DNA from: JACVRX01 sp963831385
GTDB lineage: Bacteria > Actinomycetota > Actinomycetes > Jiangellales > Jiangellaceae
NCBI GenBank assembly: GCA_963831385.1
Contig: CAWHPW010000010.1
Span: 124,001 to 188,000 of the forward strand
Reading direction: 5' to 3'
Length of the DNA: 64,000 bases
Of this stretch, positions 18,212 to 28,085 are shown piece by piece. How positions within the stretch are numbered: the stretch's first letter is position 1; each line of letters opens with the position of its first letter. Made by a program: the position numbers and the translations under genes. Below the pieces are notes generated by a model that saw nothing but the letters and a program-made list of their open reading frames with translations, ran no database searches and had not been told where the DNA came from.

Positions 18212-19159
18212 ATGGCCGAGAAGCTGGCCGACCTCGGAGAGTTCGGCCTGATTGCTGCCATCACGGCACGCCTGCCGCAGGCCGGCGGGGTGCTCGTCGG
18301 CCCGGGTGACGATGCCGCGGTGCTCGCCACCACCGACGGCCGGGTCGTGGTCACCACTGACCTGCTTGTGGAGAACCGCCATTTCCGCCGCGACTGGTCG
18401 TCTGCCGCCGATGTCGGTCACAAGGCGGCAGCGCAGAATCTGGCCGATGTCGCCGCGATGGGAGCCGTGCCGACCGGCTTGGTCGTCGGCCTGGGTGCAC
18501 CACCGGATCTACCGGCAGAGTGGGCGCTGGGATTCGCCGACGGCCTGCGAGAGGAATGTGAGCCACTGGGCGCATCAGTGGTCGGCGGCGACGTCGTCCG
18601 ATCTGATGTGGTGGTGATCGCGGTGACCGCGCTGGGAGACCTGCAGGGCCGTGCCCCGGTGACTCGCGCCGGTGCGCATACGGGTGACGTCGTGGCTGTC
18701 TGCGGCCGGTTGGGGTGGGCTGAGGCCGGTTTCCGCGTGCTCAGCCGAGGGTTTCGCTCACCGAGGGTGCTGGTGGAAGCTCATCGCCGGCCGGTTGTCC
18801 CCTACCTGGCCGGGCCACAGGCAGCGTCACTCGGCGCGACCGCGATGTGTGACGTGAGCGACGGGCTGCTCGCGGACCTCGGACACGTCGCCCAGGCAAG
18901 TGGGGTGGCGGTGAATATCGACAGCAGTGCCTTCGAGGTACCCGGGCCCATCAGGGATGCCGCGGCCGCCATCGGTGCGAAGCCGCTGGACTGGATTCTT
19001 ACCGGTGGTGACGACAACGCGCTCGTGGCGACGTTCCCGGCTGGGCTGGCGCCGCCTGCTCCATGGCGGATAGTCGGCCGCGTGTCAGCGGGCAAAGGGG
19101 TAACGGTGGACGGCGTACCCCACGCCGGTGATCCGGGCCACGCACACTTTCGGGATTGA
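18212..19159 (+). CDS. thiL: Thiamine-monophosphate kinase
   Basis: 315 residues from ATG 18212 with GAGGGGG upstream. Phosphorylates thiamine monophosphate to thiamine diphosphate. Family motifs: GPGDDAAVL (Mg/ATP), VTTDLLVENRHF, the glycine-rich AQNLADVAAMGA, GGDVVRSD and DVSDGLLADLGH. Normal length. The cofactor it makes is used by the ThDP enzyme at 51626-53254 among others. Confidence 0.96.
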   Translation: MAEKLADLGEFGLIAAITARLPQAGGVLVGPGDDAAVLATTDGRVVVTTDLLVENRHFRRDWSSAADVGHKAAAQNLADVAAMGAVPTGLVVGLGAPPDLPAEWALGFADGLREECEPLGASVVGGDVVRSDVVVIAVTALGDLQGRAPVTRAGAHTGDVVAVCGRLGWAEAGFRVLSRGFRSPRVLVEAHRRPVVPYLAGPQAASLGATAMCDVSDGLLADLGHVAQASGVAVNIDSSAFEVPGPIRDAAAAIGAKPLDWILTGGDDNALVATFPAGLAPPAPWRIVGRVSAGKGVTVDGVPHAGDPGHAHFRD

Positions 19160-19173
19160 TCGTCTCCGCACGA

Positions 19174-19359
19174 TCAGCGGCTGACCTTGCCCGCCTTGAT
19201 GCACGACGTGCACGCGTTGATCCGCTTCGGCGTGCCGTTGACCACCGTGCGTACCGACTGGATGTTGGGATACCAGCGGCGGGGCGTCCGGCGGTGCGAG
19301 TGCGAGATCGAGTTGCCGAAACCCGGGCGCTTGCCGCAGATGTCGCAGGTGGCAGCCAC
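19174..19359 (-). CDS. rpmB: 50S ribosomal protein L28
   Basis: 61 residues. The N-terminus reads MAATCDICGKRPGFGNS and the C-terminus has CTSCIKAGK, so this is the zinc-binding (Cys4, C+) form. Conserved SHSHRRTPRRWYPNIQ core. Convergent with thiL and divergent from the DAK2 gene, the usual actinobacterial arrangement of rpmB, the DAK2 gene and recG. Confidence 0.97.
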   Translation of the reverse strand: MAATCDICGKRPGFGNSISHSHRRTPRRWYPNIQSVRTVVNGTPKRINACTSCIKAGKVSR

Positions 19360-19496
19360 GGGGAATCTCCTTGAAACGGGAATGCTGGTGCAGGCAACCG
19401 GAACAGGCTACCCAAGGCGCAACGCGAGCCCCAAATCCATGGTCGGCCGTGCGAGCTAACCTCCACGCCAGGTGCCGAGCACGAGGAGGCCCAGCG

Positions 19497-21116
19497 ATGG
19501 TGGCCCAGCCGATGCTGGATGCGAAGGTGGTCCTGCGCTGGTGCCGTGCTGCGCTTGCTGGGTTGGCCGAAGCGCGCGAGGAGATCGATGCGCTCAACGT
19601 CTTTCCCGTCCCCGATGGCGACACCGGGACCAACCTCTACCTGACCGTGGAGTCGGCTACCGAGGCGGCCGAACGAGCAAACAGCGAGAACTCCACCGCC
19701 GCACCAGCTCCGGTCCTGGACGCCCTGGCGCGGGGGGCCCTGCTCGGTGCCCGGGGGAACTCCGGGGTGATCCTCGCGCAGATGTTCCGCGCCGTGGCTG
19801 ACGTCCTCGGCAACCCGAGCGACGCGACCGCCGAGCCGGCGGTGTTCGCCGCGGCTTTGACCAAAGCCGCCGACGCCGGCTATGCCGCGGTGGCAAATCC
19901 GGTCGAGGGCACGATGCTGTCGGTGGCCCGGGCCGCGGCGCAAGCGGCCACCGAGCGTGCCCAGGTTGACCGGGCGTCACTGGCCGACGTCGCCCTGGCC
20001 GCGGCCCGCGCCGCACACGAGGCGCTAGACCGCACACCGGAGCAGCTGGAAATCCTGCACCGGGCAGGCGTGGTCGATGCCGGCGGGCGCGGGCTGACCG
20101 TCGTGCTCGACGCCTTCGACACGGTCTTGACGGGTCGTCGCCCGCTTGCCTATCCCCGCACGGTGACCGGGCACACAGTGCCGTCAGTGACCGTGGACGC
20201 ATCCACCCACACCTCGCCCGCCTACGAGGTGATGTACCTGTTGGACGCGGCGCAGAGCGCGATTCCGGCCCTTCGGGCTGCGCTGGAGCCCCTGGGTGAC
20301 TCACTGATCGTCGTCGGCGGCGAGCCGCTGTGGAATGTCCATGTCCACGTCGACGACGCTGGTGCCGCCATCGAGGCCGGTATGGCTGCCGGGCATCCAC
20401 ATCGGATCCGGGTCACCTACCTCGCTGAGCCGCACGGTCGCCTGCACTCGAATGGTGGAGTCCGAGCTGTCGTGGCCTTTGCCGCCGGGGATGGGTTGGC
20501 CGCCCTGTTCGAGTCAGCCGGTGTCACGGTGGTGCAAACCCCTGTCGGCCGGCCGTCGACGGCGGAGATCCTGGCGGCCATCCAGGGCAGCGGGGCGGCA
20601 GAGGTCGTCGTACTACCCAACGCGCGCGATGGCGTTGCCGTGGCCGAGGCTGCCGCGGCAGAGGCGCGGGCTGATGGCATCCGGGTCGCTGTCATTCCGA
20701 CCCGGGCCCAGGTGCAGGGCATCGCCGCCGCCGCGGTGCACGAACCGGCACGAACGTTCGACGCCGACGTGGTGGCGATGACCACAGCAGCGGGGCACAC
20801 CAGGCACGGCGCGGTCACCGTCGCGGTACGCGAGGCGGTCACGTCGGCTGGGGTGTGCCAACCAGGCGATGTGTTGGGGGTCATCGAAGGCGACTTCGTG
20901 GTGATCGGCGATGACCAGCACGCGGTTGCCGTCGAGGTCGTGCAGCGCATGCTCGCGGCCGGGGGAGAGTTGGTCACCGTCGTCACCGGAGAGGATTCCG
21001 ACGTCGCTCTCGCTGACGAGGTTGCCGACGCCGTGCGACGTCATCACCCCGGAGTGGACACTGTGGTCTACCCCGGGGGGCAGCCCAGGTATCCGCTGCT
21101 GATCGGGGTGGAGTGA
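19497..21116 (+). CDS. DAK2-domain (FakA/YloV-like) protein
   Basis: 539 residues from ATG 19497 with GAGGAGG upstream. Residues about 33-230 form the DAK2 kinase domain, with the nucleotide/Mg motif FPVPDGDTGTNL near 37-48 and the GARGNSGVILAQMFR segment. The middle and C-terminal parts match the FakA-type extension. In firmicutes FakA phosphorylates fatty acids held by FakB (DegV-family); no DegV-type partner is adjacent here, so the substrate is unproven. It overlaps the recG start by one base (TGATG). Confidence 0.9.
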   Translation: MVAQPMLDAKVVLRWCRAALAGLAEAREEIDALNVFPVPDGDTGTNLYLTVESATEAAERANSENSTAAPAPVLDALARGALLGARGNSGVILAQMFRAVADVLGNPSDATAEPAVFAAALTKAADAGYAAVANPVEGTMLSVARAAAQAATERAQVDRASLADVALAAARAAHEALDRTPEQLEILHRAGVVDAGGRGLTVVLDAFDTVLTGRRPLAYPRTVTGHTVPSVTVDASTHTSPAYEVMYLLDAAQSAIPALRAALEPLGDSLIVVGGEPLWNVHVHVDDAGAAIEAGMAAGHPHRIRVTYLAEPHGRLHSNGGVRAVVAFAAGDGLAALFESAGVTVVQTPVGRPSTAEILAAIQGSGAAEVVVLPNARDGVAVAEAAAAEARADGIRVAVIPTRAQVQGIAAAAVHEPARTFDADVVAMTTAAGHTRHGAVTVAVREAVTSAGVCQPGDVLGVIEGDFVVIGDDQHAVAVEVVQRMLAAGGELVTVVTGEDSDVALADEVADAVRRHHPGVDTVVYPGGQPRYPLLIGVE

Positions 21117-23290
21117 TGCCGGCAGGTTGGGACGAGCCGCTGTCGCGGTCGCTGGGCCGGCAGACCGCCGACGCGTTGGCCACCGGGCTCGACCTCCACA
21201 CCGTCGGCGATCTGTTGCGGCACTACCCACGGCGGTACGCCGAACGCGGGGAGCTGACCGACCTCGACTCCTTGCGCCTGGACGAGCAGGTCACCGTGCT
21301 GGCCATGGTCGACACGGTGACCACTCGCCGGATGAAGAGTCGTCGCGGTGGGATCACCGAGGTGGTCGTGACCGATGGCAGCGGCCGGCTGGTGCTGACC
21401 TTCTTCAACCAGCCCTGGCGTGAGCGCGAGCTGCAGCCGGGCCGGATCGGCTTGTTCGCCGGCACCGTGGGCGTCTATCGCAGGCATCGCCAGCTCGCCC
21501 ATCCCGATTACGTCCTGCTGCCGGAGGGCTCCGACGTCACGGCGGCGGCCGAGGAGTTCGCCGACGAGCTCATTCCCGTCTATGCCGCCACCGCCAATCT
21601 CGCCACGTGGAAGATTGCGCGCTGCGTCCGGGTGGTCCTCGACACCGTCGGGGCCGTACCCGACCCGATTCCGCCGCAGATCCGACGGCGAATGGGGCTG
21701 ATGGACGCGGCGGCGGCGCTGCGAACCGTCCATCGACCAGCGTCGCGGGAGGACGTCGAACGGGCCCGACACCGGCTGCGCTTCGAGGAGGCGTTCGTCC
21801 TGCAGGTCGAGCTGGCCCGGCGCCGCGAGTCGGCGGCGGCGCTTCCCGCGGTGCCGCGCAAGGCCGCCGCCGGCGGGCTGCTCGACGCGTTCGACTCGCG
21901 GCTGCCGTTCCGGCTGACGGCGGGTCAGGTCCGCGTCGGCGAGGAGATCGCCGCTGACCTCGCCAGCGACCACCCGATGCATCGGCTGCTCCAGGGAGAG
22001 GTCGGCACCGGCAAGACGGTCGTGGCGCTGCGAGCCATGCTCGCCGCTGTCGACAGCGGTGGGCAGGCGGTCCTGCTCGCGCCGACGGAGGTACTGGCCG
22101 TTCAGCACCACCGGTCGCTGACCACGTTGCTGGGCCCGCTCGCCGAACGTGGGCTGCTCGGGGGCTCGGACGCCGGTACCCGGGTCACGCTGCTCACCGG
22201 GTCTCTCGGTGCGCCGGCCCGCCGCGAAGCGCTGTTGCAGGCGGCCTCCGGAGAAGCGGGGATCATCGTCGGCACGCACGCCTTGCTGGAGGAACAGGTT
22301 CAGTTTGCCGACCTGGGTCTGGTGGTCGTCGACGAGCAGCATCGGTTCGGTGTCGAGCAACGCGCCGCCCTGGCGTCGAAGGGCCCTGGCGACACTCGGC
22401 CGCACGTCCTCGTCATGACGGCAACACCCATTCCACGCACGGTCGCGATGACCGTGTTCGGCGACCTGTGGGTGTCGACCCTGAGTGAACTGCCCGCCGG
22501 CCGGGCCGATGTCACAACGCACGTCGTCCCGGTCGACGAGAAGCCGCACTTTCTCGACCGTGCATGGCAGCGGGCCCGGGAGGAGGTCGGCAAGGGTCAC
22601 CAGGTCTACGTCGTCTGTCCGCGCATCGGCGGGGATTCAGCCGAGCTGGACGCGGAGCCCGCCGCCGACGAAACCAGCCGTCCGGTGGCGGTTCTCGATG
22701 TGGTCGACCTGCTCCGGACTGGTCCTCTCGCGGGACTCGAGGTCGAGGTCCTGCACGGCCGGCTGTCGTCGGAGGCGAAAGACCGTGCCATGCGGCGTTT
22801 CAGCACTGGGGAGGCGCCGATCCTGGTGGCGACGACGGTTGTCGAGGTCGGAGTGGACGTGGCGACGGCATCCACGATGGTCGTCATGGACGCGGATCGG
22901 TTCGGAGTCTCGCAGCTGCACCAGCTCCGCGGCCGGATCGGGCGGGGCGAGGTTCCTGGCCTCTGCCTGCTCGTGACCACCGTCCCTGAGGGCAATCCGG
23001 CGCGGGGGCGGCTGGCCGCCGTCGCCGCCACCCGCGACGGATTCGCCCTGGCGCGGGTCGATCTCGAGCAGCGCCGTGAGGGCGATGTGCTCGGAGCAGC
23101 ACAATCCGGGCGACGGTCGAGCCTTCGCCTGCTGTCGGTGCTCCACGACGAGAACGTCATCCTCGCCGCCCGCGACGCCGCGAGTCTCTACGTCGCCGAC
23201 GATCCGGAACTGCGCCGATGGTCGCCCCTGGCCGACGCCGTGTCGGAACTGGCGGGCGACGAACGCGCCGACTATCTGGAGAAGGCGTGA
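21116..23290 (+). CDS. recG: ATP-dependent DNA helicase RecG
   Basis: 724 residues. An N-terminal wedge/OB domain (residues about 60-160) is followed by superfamily 2 helicase motifs: Walker A GEVGTGKTV near 295, a DEQH box (VVDEQHRFG) near 405, ATPIPRT, and C-terminal VATTVVEVGVDV and QLRGRIGRGE. It remodels stalled forks and branch-migrates Holliday junctions. Start at ATG 21116, one base inside the previous stop. Confidence 0.97.
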   Translation: MPAGWDEPLSRSLGRQTADALATGLDLHTVGDLLRHYPRRYAERGELTDLDSLRLDEQVTVLAMVDTVTTRRMKSRRGGITEVVVTDGSGRLVLTFFNQPWRERELQPGRIGLFAGTVGVYRRHRQLAHPDYVLLPEGSDVTAAAEEFADELIPVYAATANLATWKIARCVRVVLDTVGAVPDPIPPQIRRRMGLMDAAAALRTVHRPASREDVERARHRLRFEEAFVLQVELARRRESAAALPAVPRKAAAGGLLDAFDSRLPFRLTAGQVRVGEEIAADLASDHPMHRLLQGEVGTGKTVVALRAMLAAVDSGGQAVLLAPTEVLAVQHHRSLTTLLGPLAERGLLGGSDAGTRVTLLTGSLGAPARREALLQAASGEAGIIVGTHALLEEQVQFADLGLVVVDEQHRFGVEQRAALASKGPGDTRPHVLVMTATPIPRTVAMTVFGDLWVSTLSELPAGRADVTTHVVPVDEKPHFLDRAWQRAREEVGKGHQVYVVCPRIGGDSAELDAEPAADETSRPVAVLDVVDLLRTGPLAGLEVEVLHGRLSSEAKDRAMRRFSTGEAPILVATTVVEVGVDVATASTMVVMDADRFGVSQLHQLRGRIGRGEVPGLCLLVTTVPEGNPARGRLAAVAATRDGFALARVDLEQRREGDVLGAAQSGRRSSLRLLSVLHDENVILAARDAASLYVADDPELRRWSPLADAVSELAGDERADYLEKA

Positions 23291-23440
23291 CGGGGTTTCG
23301 CGACCAGCGAGAACACCCCGAATCTAACCTCTGACCTGCGGGCACCACCGAGTGCGGGCCTTTCCGGCCACGCCGTTCTCGCTGACACGCGGCGTGCTCT
23401 GTGCGAGCATTCCACTCTCAGGATGGGAGCAGGACCTGCC

Positions 23441-24211
23441 ATGTCTGAACTCCCGCCGCCGCCATCCCGTTACCAGCCTCAGCCTGTCGCCAGCGAGGCG
23501 CCCAGGAATGGCCTGGGGATCGCCGCCGTGATCCTCGGAATCATCGGCGTGCTCTCCGGCTTCGTACGCTTCTATTGGGTAGGCGGGGTCCTCGGGATCA
23601 TCGGCTTGATCGTCGGCTTCATCGGCTATGGCCGCTTCCAGCGCAGCGAAGCCACCAACGGGGCGACGGCGCTGTGGGGAATTGTCACCAGCGCGGTCGC
23701 CGTGGTCTTTTCCTTTGTCGGCGTGGTGTTCCTGACGGGCGGGTCCGCGGATCTGAGCGACGAGCCCTCGGTAGACCCCGGGGACACCGCCTCGCCGGCG
23801 GGAGAGACTTCCGCGCCAGCGCAGGCGGAGGAGACGGCGCCGACGGAGTCCGAAGAGGTCAACGTCTACGACCTCGAGGTGGGCGACTGTGTTGCGGCGG
23901 TGACCGACGGCTTCACCGTCCAGACCGGGCCCTGCTCGGAGCCGCACACCGAGGAGGTGTTCGCCGCCGTCAACCTTCCCGACGGGGATGGGAACTTCCC
24001 TGGCTATGAGGCGATCGACGCGCAGGCAGAAGAGTTGTGCACTGCGGAGTTCGAGGGCTTCGTCGGGCTGCCTTATGAGGAATCGGTGCTCCGCACGAAC
24101 CTTGTGATACCAAGCGAGGAGAGCTGGCGCGACGGCGACCGGGTGGTCCTTTGCACGATCTACGACCCGGACGGCGACACGACCGGAACGCTTGCCGACG
24201 CCAACCGCTGA
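23441..24211 (+). CDS. DUF4190-like membrane protein with septum-formation-type domain
   Basis: 256 residues from ATG 23441. A Pro-rich cytoplasmic start (SELPPPPSRYQPQP) is followed by two or three membrane segments (residues about 28-105, LGIAAVILGIIGVLSGF and later AVAVVFSFVGVVFLTGG) with the small-residue pattern of DUF4190 proteins. An acidic Ser/Thr/Pro/Glu linker precedes an extracellular domain from about 140 to the end with four cysteines (VGDCVAA, GPCSEPHTEEVF, AEELCTAEF, VVLCTIYD), as in actinobacterial 'septum formation' proteins. Role at the cell surface unknown. No other gene lies in the 150 bases between recG and this gene. Confidence 0.85.
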   Translation: MSELPPPPSRYQPQPVASEAPRNGLGIAAVILGIIGVLSGFVRFYWVGGVLGIIGLIVGFIGYGRFQRSEATNGATALWGIVTSAVAVVFSFVGVVFLTGGSADLSDEPSVDPGDTASPAGETSAPAQAEETAPTESEEVNVYDLEVGDCVAAVTDGFTVQTGPCSEPHTEEVFAAVNLPDGDGNFPGYEAIDAQAEELCTAEFEGFVGLPYEESVLRTNLVIPSEESWRDGDRVVLCTIYDPDGDTTGTLADANR

Positions 24212-24292
24212 TACTCCTCCGACCTGTGCCCCCATGCCAGGGGCTGGGCAGAAGGCCATCCCCGCGGAGTGCCCGGGACTGTGTCCGGCCGG

Positions 24293-25336
24293 TCAGAGGG
24301 TGGCGAGCTCGCTGTTGCTGAACTGGGATCCGTAGCCAGCAACATGTCGCACCTTGCGCTCCAACGCCTCGATCATGATGGACGTGAAGTCGACGCCGGT
24401 GAAGTGCGCACTCCCCACCAGCCCGCCGGGGCTGAACACGTTGATCTCCATCAGCTTGTCACCGGCAATGTCGAGCCCGACAAAGAACATGCCGTCCTTC
24501 TCCAGCTTCGGCCGGACTGCCTCGATGATCGCCAGCTCCGTCTCCCCGATTGTGGCCGCAACCTCCTTGCCACCAGCACTGTTGTTGCTGCGCGGGTCGG
24601 AGCCGGTGGGAAGCCGACGGAAGGCCGCATACGCGCCGTCGGCCTCCAACGCTCGTCCATTCAGCAATAGCAGTCGCACATCGCCTGCTTCGGCGGCGGG
24701 AAGGTACTCCTGTGCGACGACGTACCCATCCCGGCAGATCACCTCGATGATCTGGTTGACGTTGGAGGCCTCGTCGGGATGGACGACGAAGACCGATTCG
24801 CCGCCTGACCCGAGCAGCGGCTTGAGCACTGCATGGCCACCGCGTTCGGCGATGAAGTCGCGAACCTGCTCCGGATTTCTCGTCACGAGCGTCAACGGCC
24901 GGACTGCCGCCGGAAAGCTCAGCAGGTAGAGCTTGTTCGCGGCTTGGGCCAAGCCCTGCGGGTCGTTGACCACGATGACGCCGTGGCCGGCCGCGAGCTG
25001 ACCGAACTGGACGCCCACGGACTGGGCCCACGGCCGTTCGATGTCCTGCGCCACGTCGTTTCGCAGCATGAGGACGTCGAGAGAATCCGGTGCCATGTTC
25101 AGTGGATGCGGCGTTGCCTCTTGAACGGCGGTGAGGAATGACTCGGGCTTTCGTTGTTTCTTGTCCGGTGCGCGTCTGGCGTTGGCTCGGACCATGTCGT
25201 TCTGGGTGAAGGAGAAATCGCCGACGTCGAAATAGAAGACCTCGTGCCCATGTGCGGCCGCAGCTATGGCCAGCTGCGTCGTGGAATACGACGGCCGCTC
25301 GGTGGCGACGTCGTTGACCAAGAAGGCGAGTCTCAT
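24293..25336 (-). CDS. GshB-like ATP-grasp ligase
   Basis: 347 residues from ATG 25336; a longer frame to 25867 is antisense-like extension into the upstream gene. The fold is of the RimK/glutathione-synthetase type: N-terminal MRLAFLVNDV, ATP-grasp lysines and loop in HAVLKPLLGSGGESVFVV, QEYLPAAEAGDVRLLLLNG and the metal-binding MEINVFSPGG. Actinobacteria usually make mycothiol rather than glutathione, so this ligase may join another carboxylate and amine. Third gene of a coupled cassette: its ATG overlaps the stop of the DUF1704 gene (ATGA). Confidence 0.9.
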   Translation of the reverse strand: MRLAFLVNDVATERPSYSTTQLAIAAAAHGHEVFYFDVGDFSFTQNDMVRANARRAPDKKQRKPESFLTAVQEATPHPLNMAPDSLDVLMLRNDVAQDIERPWAQSVGVQFGQLAAGHGVIVVNDPQGLAQAANKLYLLSFPAAVRPLTLVTRNPEQVRDFIAERGGHAVLKPLLGSGGESVFVVHPDEASNVNQIIEVICRDGYVVAQEYLPAAEAGDVRLLLLNGRALEADGAYAAFRRLPTGSDPRSNNSAGGKEVAATIGETELAIIEAVRPKLEKDGMFFVGLDIAGDKLMEINVFSPGGLVGSAHFTGVDFTSIMIEALERKVRHVAGYGSQFSNSELATL

Positions 25337-27183
25337 TGCTCCGCCTCGTCCACGAGGTCGATGACGCTGAGCCCCCGGCGCACCGCCTGCAGCCTGGTCG
25401 CCGCTCGCGGATGGTCGATCCAGCGGGGCCTCAGCAGCGGCTGACGCAGTACCTCCCGCCACTGGAGCTCCTCCATCACCGGCACATCCCGAATCGGCAG
25501 CTTGCCCAGCAGGAGCGGCTCGAGCGATCCGCCCTGGGCGACGTGCTGAAGCAGGGCAGTCAAGCCGCGGAGGTATATGGCGTCCTTGGTCAGCCCGCCG
25601 GAACGGTGAATCCGCATAGTGATCCCGAATGCGGAGTCGGCAGAGAACAATTCGGTCTCTTGTACCAAGCGGAAGGTATCGACGAACGAGGCTCCACGGA
25701 GCATCGCGTCGACGCCCAGCACCCGGGCCGCGAGCAGCCCCAGCCGAGCGGGAGTGAGCCCGCCGACGAGGTATTCGGCCAGGACGCCCAGGCCCTCCTG
25801 GGTTTCCTCGTAACCGGGCAAGCCGATCTGGAGCTGACGGAGCGGCTGGGCAGACCCGTTGACCCACGTGAGGATGTGCGTGCCGACTTCGTGTTGGAGC
25901 AGCGCATCGACTCGGCGTGCTGCGAGGCGGTACGTCGAGCCGATGAGGAAATCGCCGTTCGCCACGAGCACGCCAGGAACGTCGTCACGGACCTGGACCC
26001 CGGCGCGCAGCTGAGGGTACGTGGCGCGGTAATGGTCGATCTCGGCGCGTGCTCGTTGAGCGAAAACCTGGGCGTCGACGCTGGGCCCAGACCCGATCTC
26101 GCCGCGGTCCTGTACCCGGCTCATGAGCTTGCGCGCCAGCTCGAGGAGGGCGGCGTCGACGCCGCCGTACAGCTCAAGGCTCACCGACACGAACGCCGCA
26201 GATCCGCGGACCTCGAGCAGGCTGATCTGGCGGTCCAGCTCCGCGCGCTTGGCTCTGAACAGGGCCGCCAAGGTGGGGTCTTCGAGGTCTTCGATCCTGA
26301 TGTCGAACAGCTGCCGCTTGAGCAGGTCGGGGTCGAACGGCAGGTGGCGGTAATGGAACAGCGGATCGTGCTCGTATCCGCTGGCTTGGAAGGCCGCCCA
26401 CGCCTCGTCGGTGTTGACCGGCGTGATGCTGAGCAGGTACTCGAAAGCCGAACCCACAGTGACGAGCTGTTCGTCGACCGCTCGGGCCGACTCGATGACG
26501 CCGCGTCGCCCCAAGGCGCGAAAATCCTCGACGTGATGAGTGGTCTGCACGTCCGCGAACTCGAACGCGGCTCGCTGGATGGCTCTTGACAAGTCGCGAC
26601 GAAGATCACGCAGCAGCAACGGATAGGCCCGACCCGTCTGGGCATCCAGGATCGACCCGGGGATCTCCAGGCCGAGCAGGAGTGCTCCCAACCTGCGGAT
26701 CTGGTCGTGGTCGAGCAGGGGGGCGCGTTCGGTCCACCGCACCACCTCCACCTCGGGTGTCACGCCGAACGCCTGGACGTCCTCCAAGGCCTTTGCCAGC
26801 ACCTGGCCGGTCGCCGAAGGCTGGTCGTCGAACTCCTCGCAGACGCGAAACCTCGGGACCCTCCCAACGTTCGACGCGTTCTGGACTGGACTCCGCAGGT
26901 CCAGGACGAGGAACGAGCCGAACTGATCAGCGAGCTGCTCCGCGACGGCCGACACCACGGCCGAGATCCCCGAAACCGCATTCGTCGGCACGGTGAGATA
27001 GCTGGCCTGCGTCTCGGCCAGCTCGGCCAGCGGATCCCTTTCGACTGATCCGACCCGGGCGACGACGAGGAATGGCAGCGGACGGTCGATATGCAACTGG
27101 CCGCCGGGCAGCCGCTCGTCGACCGCAAGTCCGGCGGCCAATCGAGTTCGCACCCGCTCGACGACGTCCGCTTCCTCCGTCAC
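25333..27183 (-). CDS. DUF1704 / QEGLA-motif metalloprotein
   Basis: 616 residues from GTG 27183, which overlaps the stop of the upstream gene as GTGA. Belongs to the family named for the QEGLA motif (once annotated 'flavohemoglobin expression-modulating'). The metal site is visible as HEVGTH at 431-436 followed by QEGL at 462-465, the layout of a zinc metallopeptidase. Here the QEGLA motif reads QEGLGVL. The N-terminal 250 residues show an αβ pattern like that of N-formylglutamate amidohydrolases. A tyrosine-carboxypeptidase-like hydrolysis is a fair guess; the true substrate is unknown. Confidence 0.9.
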   Translation of the reverse strand: MTEEADVVERVRTRLAAGLAVDERLPGGQLHIDRPLPFLVVARVGSVERDPLAELAETQASYLTVPTNAVSGISAVVSAVAEQLADQFGSFLVLDLRSPVQNASNVGRVPRFRVCEEFDDQPSATGQVLAKALEDVQAFGVTPEVEVVRWTERAPLLDHDQIRRLGALLLGLEIPGSILDAQTGRAYPLLLRDLRRDLSRAIQRAAFEFADVQTTHHVEDFRALGRRGVIESARAVDEQLVTVGSAFEYLLSITPVNTDEAWAAFQASGYEHDPLFHYRHLPFDPDLLKRQLFDIRIEDLEDPTLAALFRAKRAELDRQISLLEVRGSAAFVSVSLELYGGVDAALLELARKLMSRVQDRGEIGSGPSVDAQVFAQRARAEIDHYRATYPQLRAGVQVRDDVPGVLVANGDFLIGSTYRLAARRVDALLQHEVGTHILTWVNGSAQPLRQLQIGLPGYEETQEGLGVLAEYLVGGLTPARLGLLAARVLGVDAMLRGASFVDTFRLVQETELFSADSAFGITMRIHRSGGLTKDAIYLRGLTALLQHVAQGGSLEPLLLGKLPIRDVPVMEELQWREVLRQPLLRPRWIDHPRAATRLQAVRRGLSVIDLVDEAEQ

Positions 27184-27959
27184 CCTCGCACCAGCTCCTC
27201 CCGCACGCTCGGGACGGCTGCCTTGAGGGCCTGACCGATCGCCGTCCAGCGAGCGTGGTCGAGCTCGCCTGTGTGCTCGTCCATGAACGTCTTCTTGACC
27301 TCGATGGCCAGGGCACAGCCAGTGGTCGGGAAGTTCTCGTGTACCCAACGAGGGAAGTACCCGCCGCGGAAGCGGACGTTCTCCCGAACGTCGAGAGGCT
27401 CGCCGTCGATGTCCTGCTCGGCGAGCTCGGCTATGAACCTGTCGACGAGCCGCGCCCAGCGCTCGCGCGGCATCCTGCCGGTGCCAACGTTGATGTCGGG
27501 ATTGCCCGCTTGGTCAGCAGGTCGGTCCGCGCCGTCCTGCCGATGGTTGTAGGTGTGCAGGTCGAAGACGACGAATGCGCCGAAGGCGCGCTCAGCTCGG
27601 ATGAAGACGTCGCGCATTTCCCGATAGAAAGCGTCGTACATGCCCAACGAACGCTCGACCACGCCTGCTGGCGGTCGCGTCCTCCAAACCTGCAACCCCC
27701 AGGCATGTTCGGGCTCCAGATAGATCGCCAGACCACGGGACCGGTTCAGGTCGATCTCGAACCGTGATCTGGCCAGGACGACGCTGCTGTCGCCGACCTC
27801 GGTCCATCCTCCTGTGTACGGATCCTCGTCGTGCAGCCGCTCCGCGTCGTCCAGTGCCATCAGGGCACGGACCTCGGGCCGAAGGTCGTGCCCGTTGTGG
27901 ACGGCCGCCGCGATCACCGGGCCGTAACCCTCGCGCAGCTCCCAGGCAGGTGCTTCCAT
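27180..27959 (-). CDS. N-formylglutamate amidohydrolase family protein
   Basis: 259 residues. The FGase zinc-hydrolase fold is supported by AAVHNGHDLRPEV near the N-terminus, ARSRFEIDLNRSRG, VVFDLHTYNHRQDG and the late ALAIEVKKTFMDEHTG. N-formylglutamate deformylase acts in one histidine-degradation route, but no hut genes are nearby. It heads the three-gene cassette with DUF1704 and the ATP-grasp ligase, so it probably works on the cassette's own product. AAGGGGAA lies eight bases upstream of the ATG. Confidence 0.9.
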   Translation of the reverse strand: MEAPAWELREGYGPVIAAAVHNGHDLRPEVRALMALDDAERLHDEDPYTGGWTEVGDSSVVLARSRFEIDLNRSRGLAIYLEPEHAWGLQVWRTRPPAGVVERSLGMYDAFYREMRDVFIRAERAFGAFVVFDLHTYNHRQDGADRPADQAGNPDINVGTGRMPRERWARLVDRFIAELAEQDIDGEPLDVRENVRFRGGYFPRWVHENFPTTGCALAIEVKKTFMDEHTGELDHARWTAIGQALKAAVPSVREELVRG

Positions 27960-28085
27960 CAGCGTTTCCCCTTCGACGTCTCCTGACCTTCCCCGTTCTT
28001 GCTGCGATCATGCAGCCGCCGGGCGGAGGTGCCATCCTCGACAGACACCTGACGAGTTCGAGATGCGAGTGAGCGTGGAGGTGGC

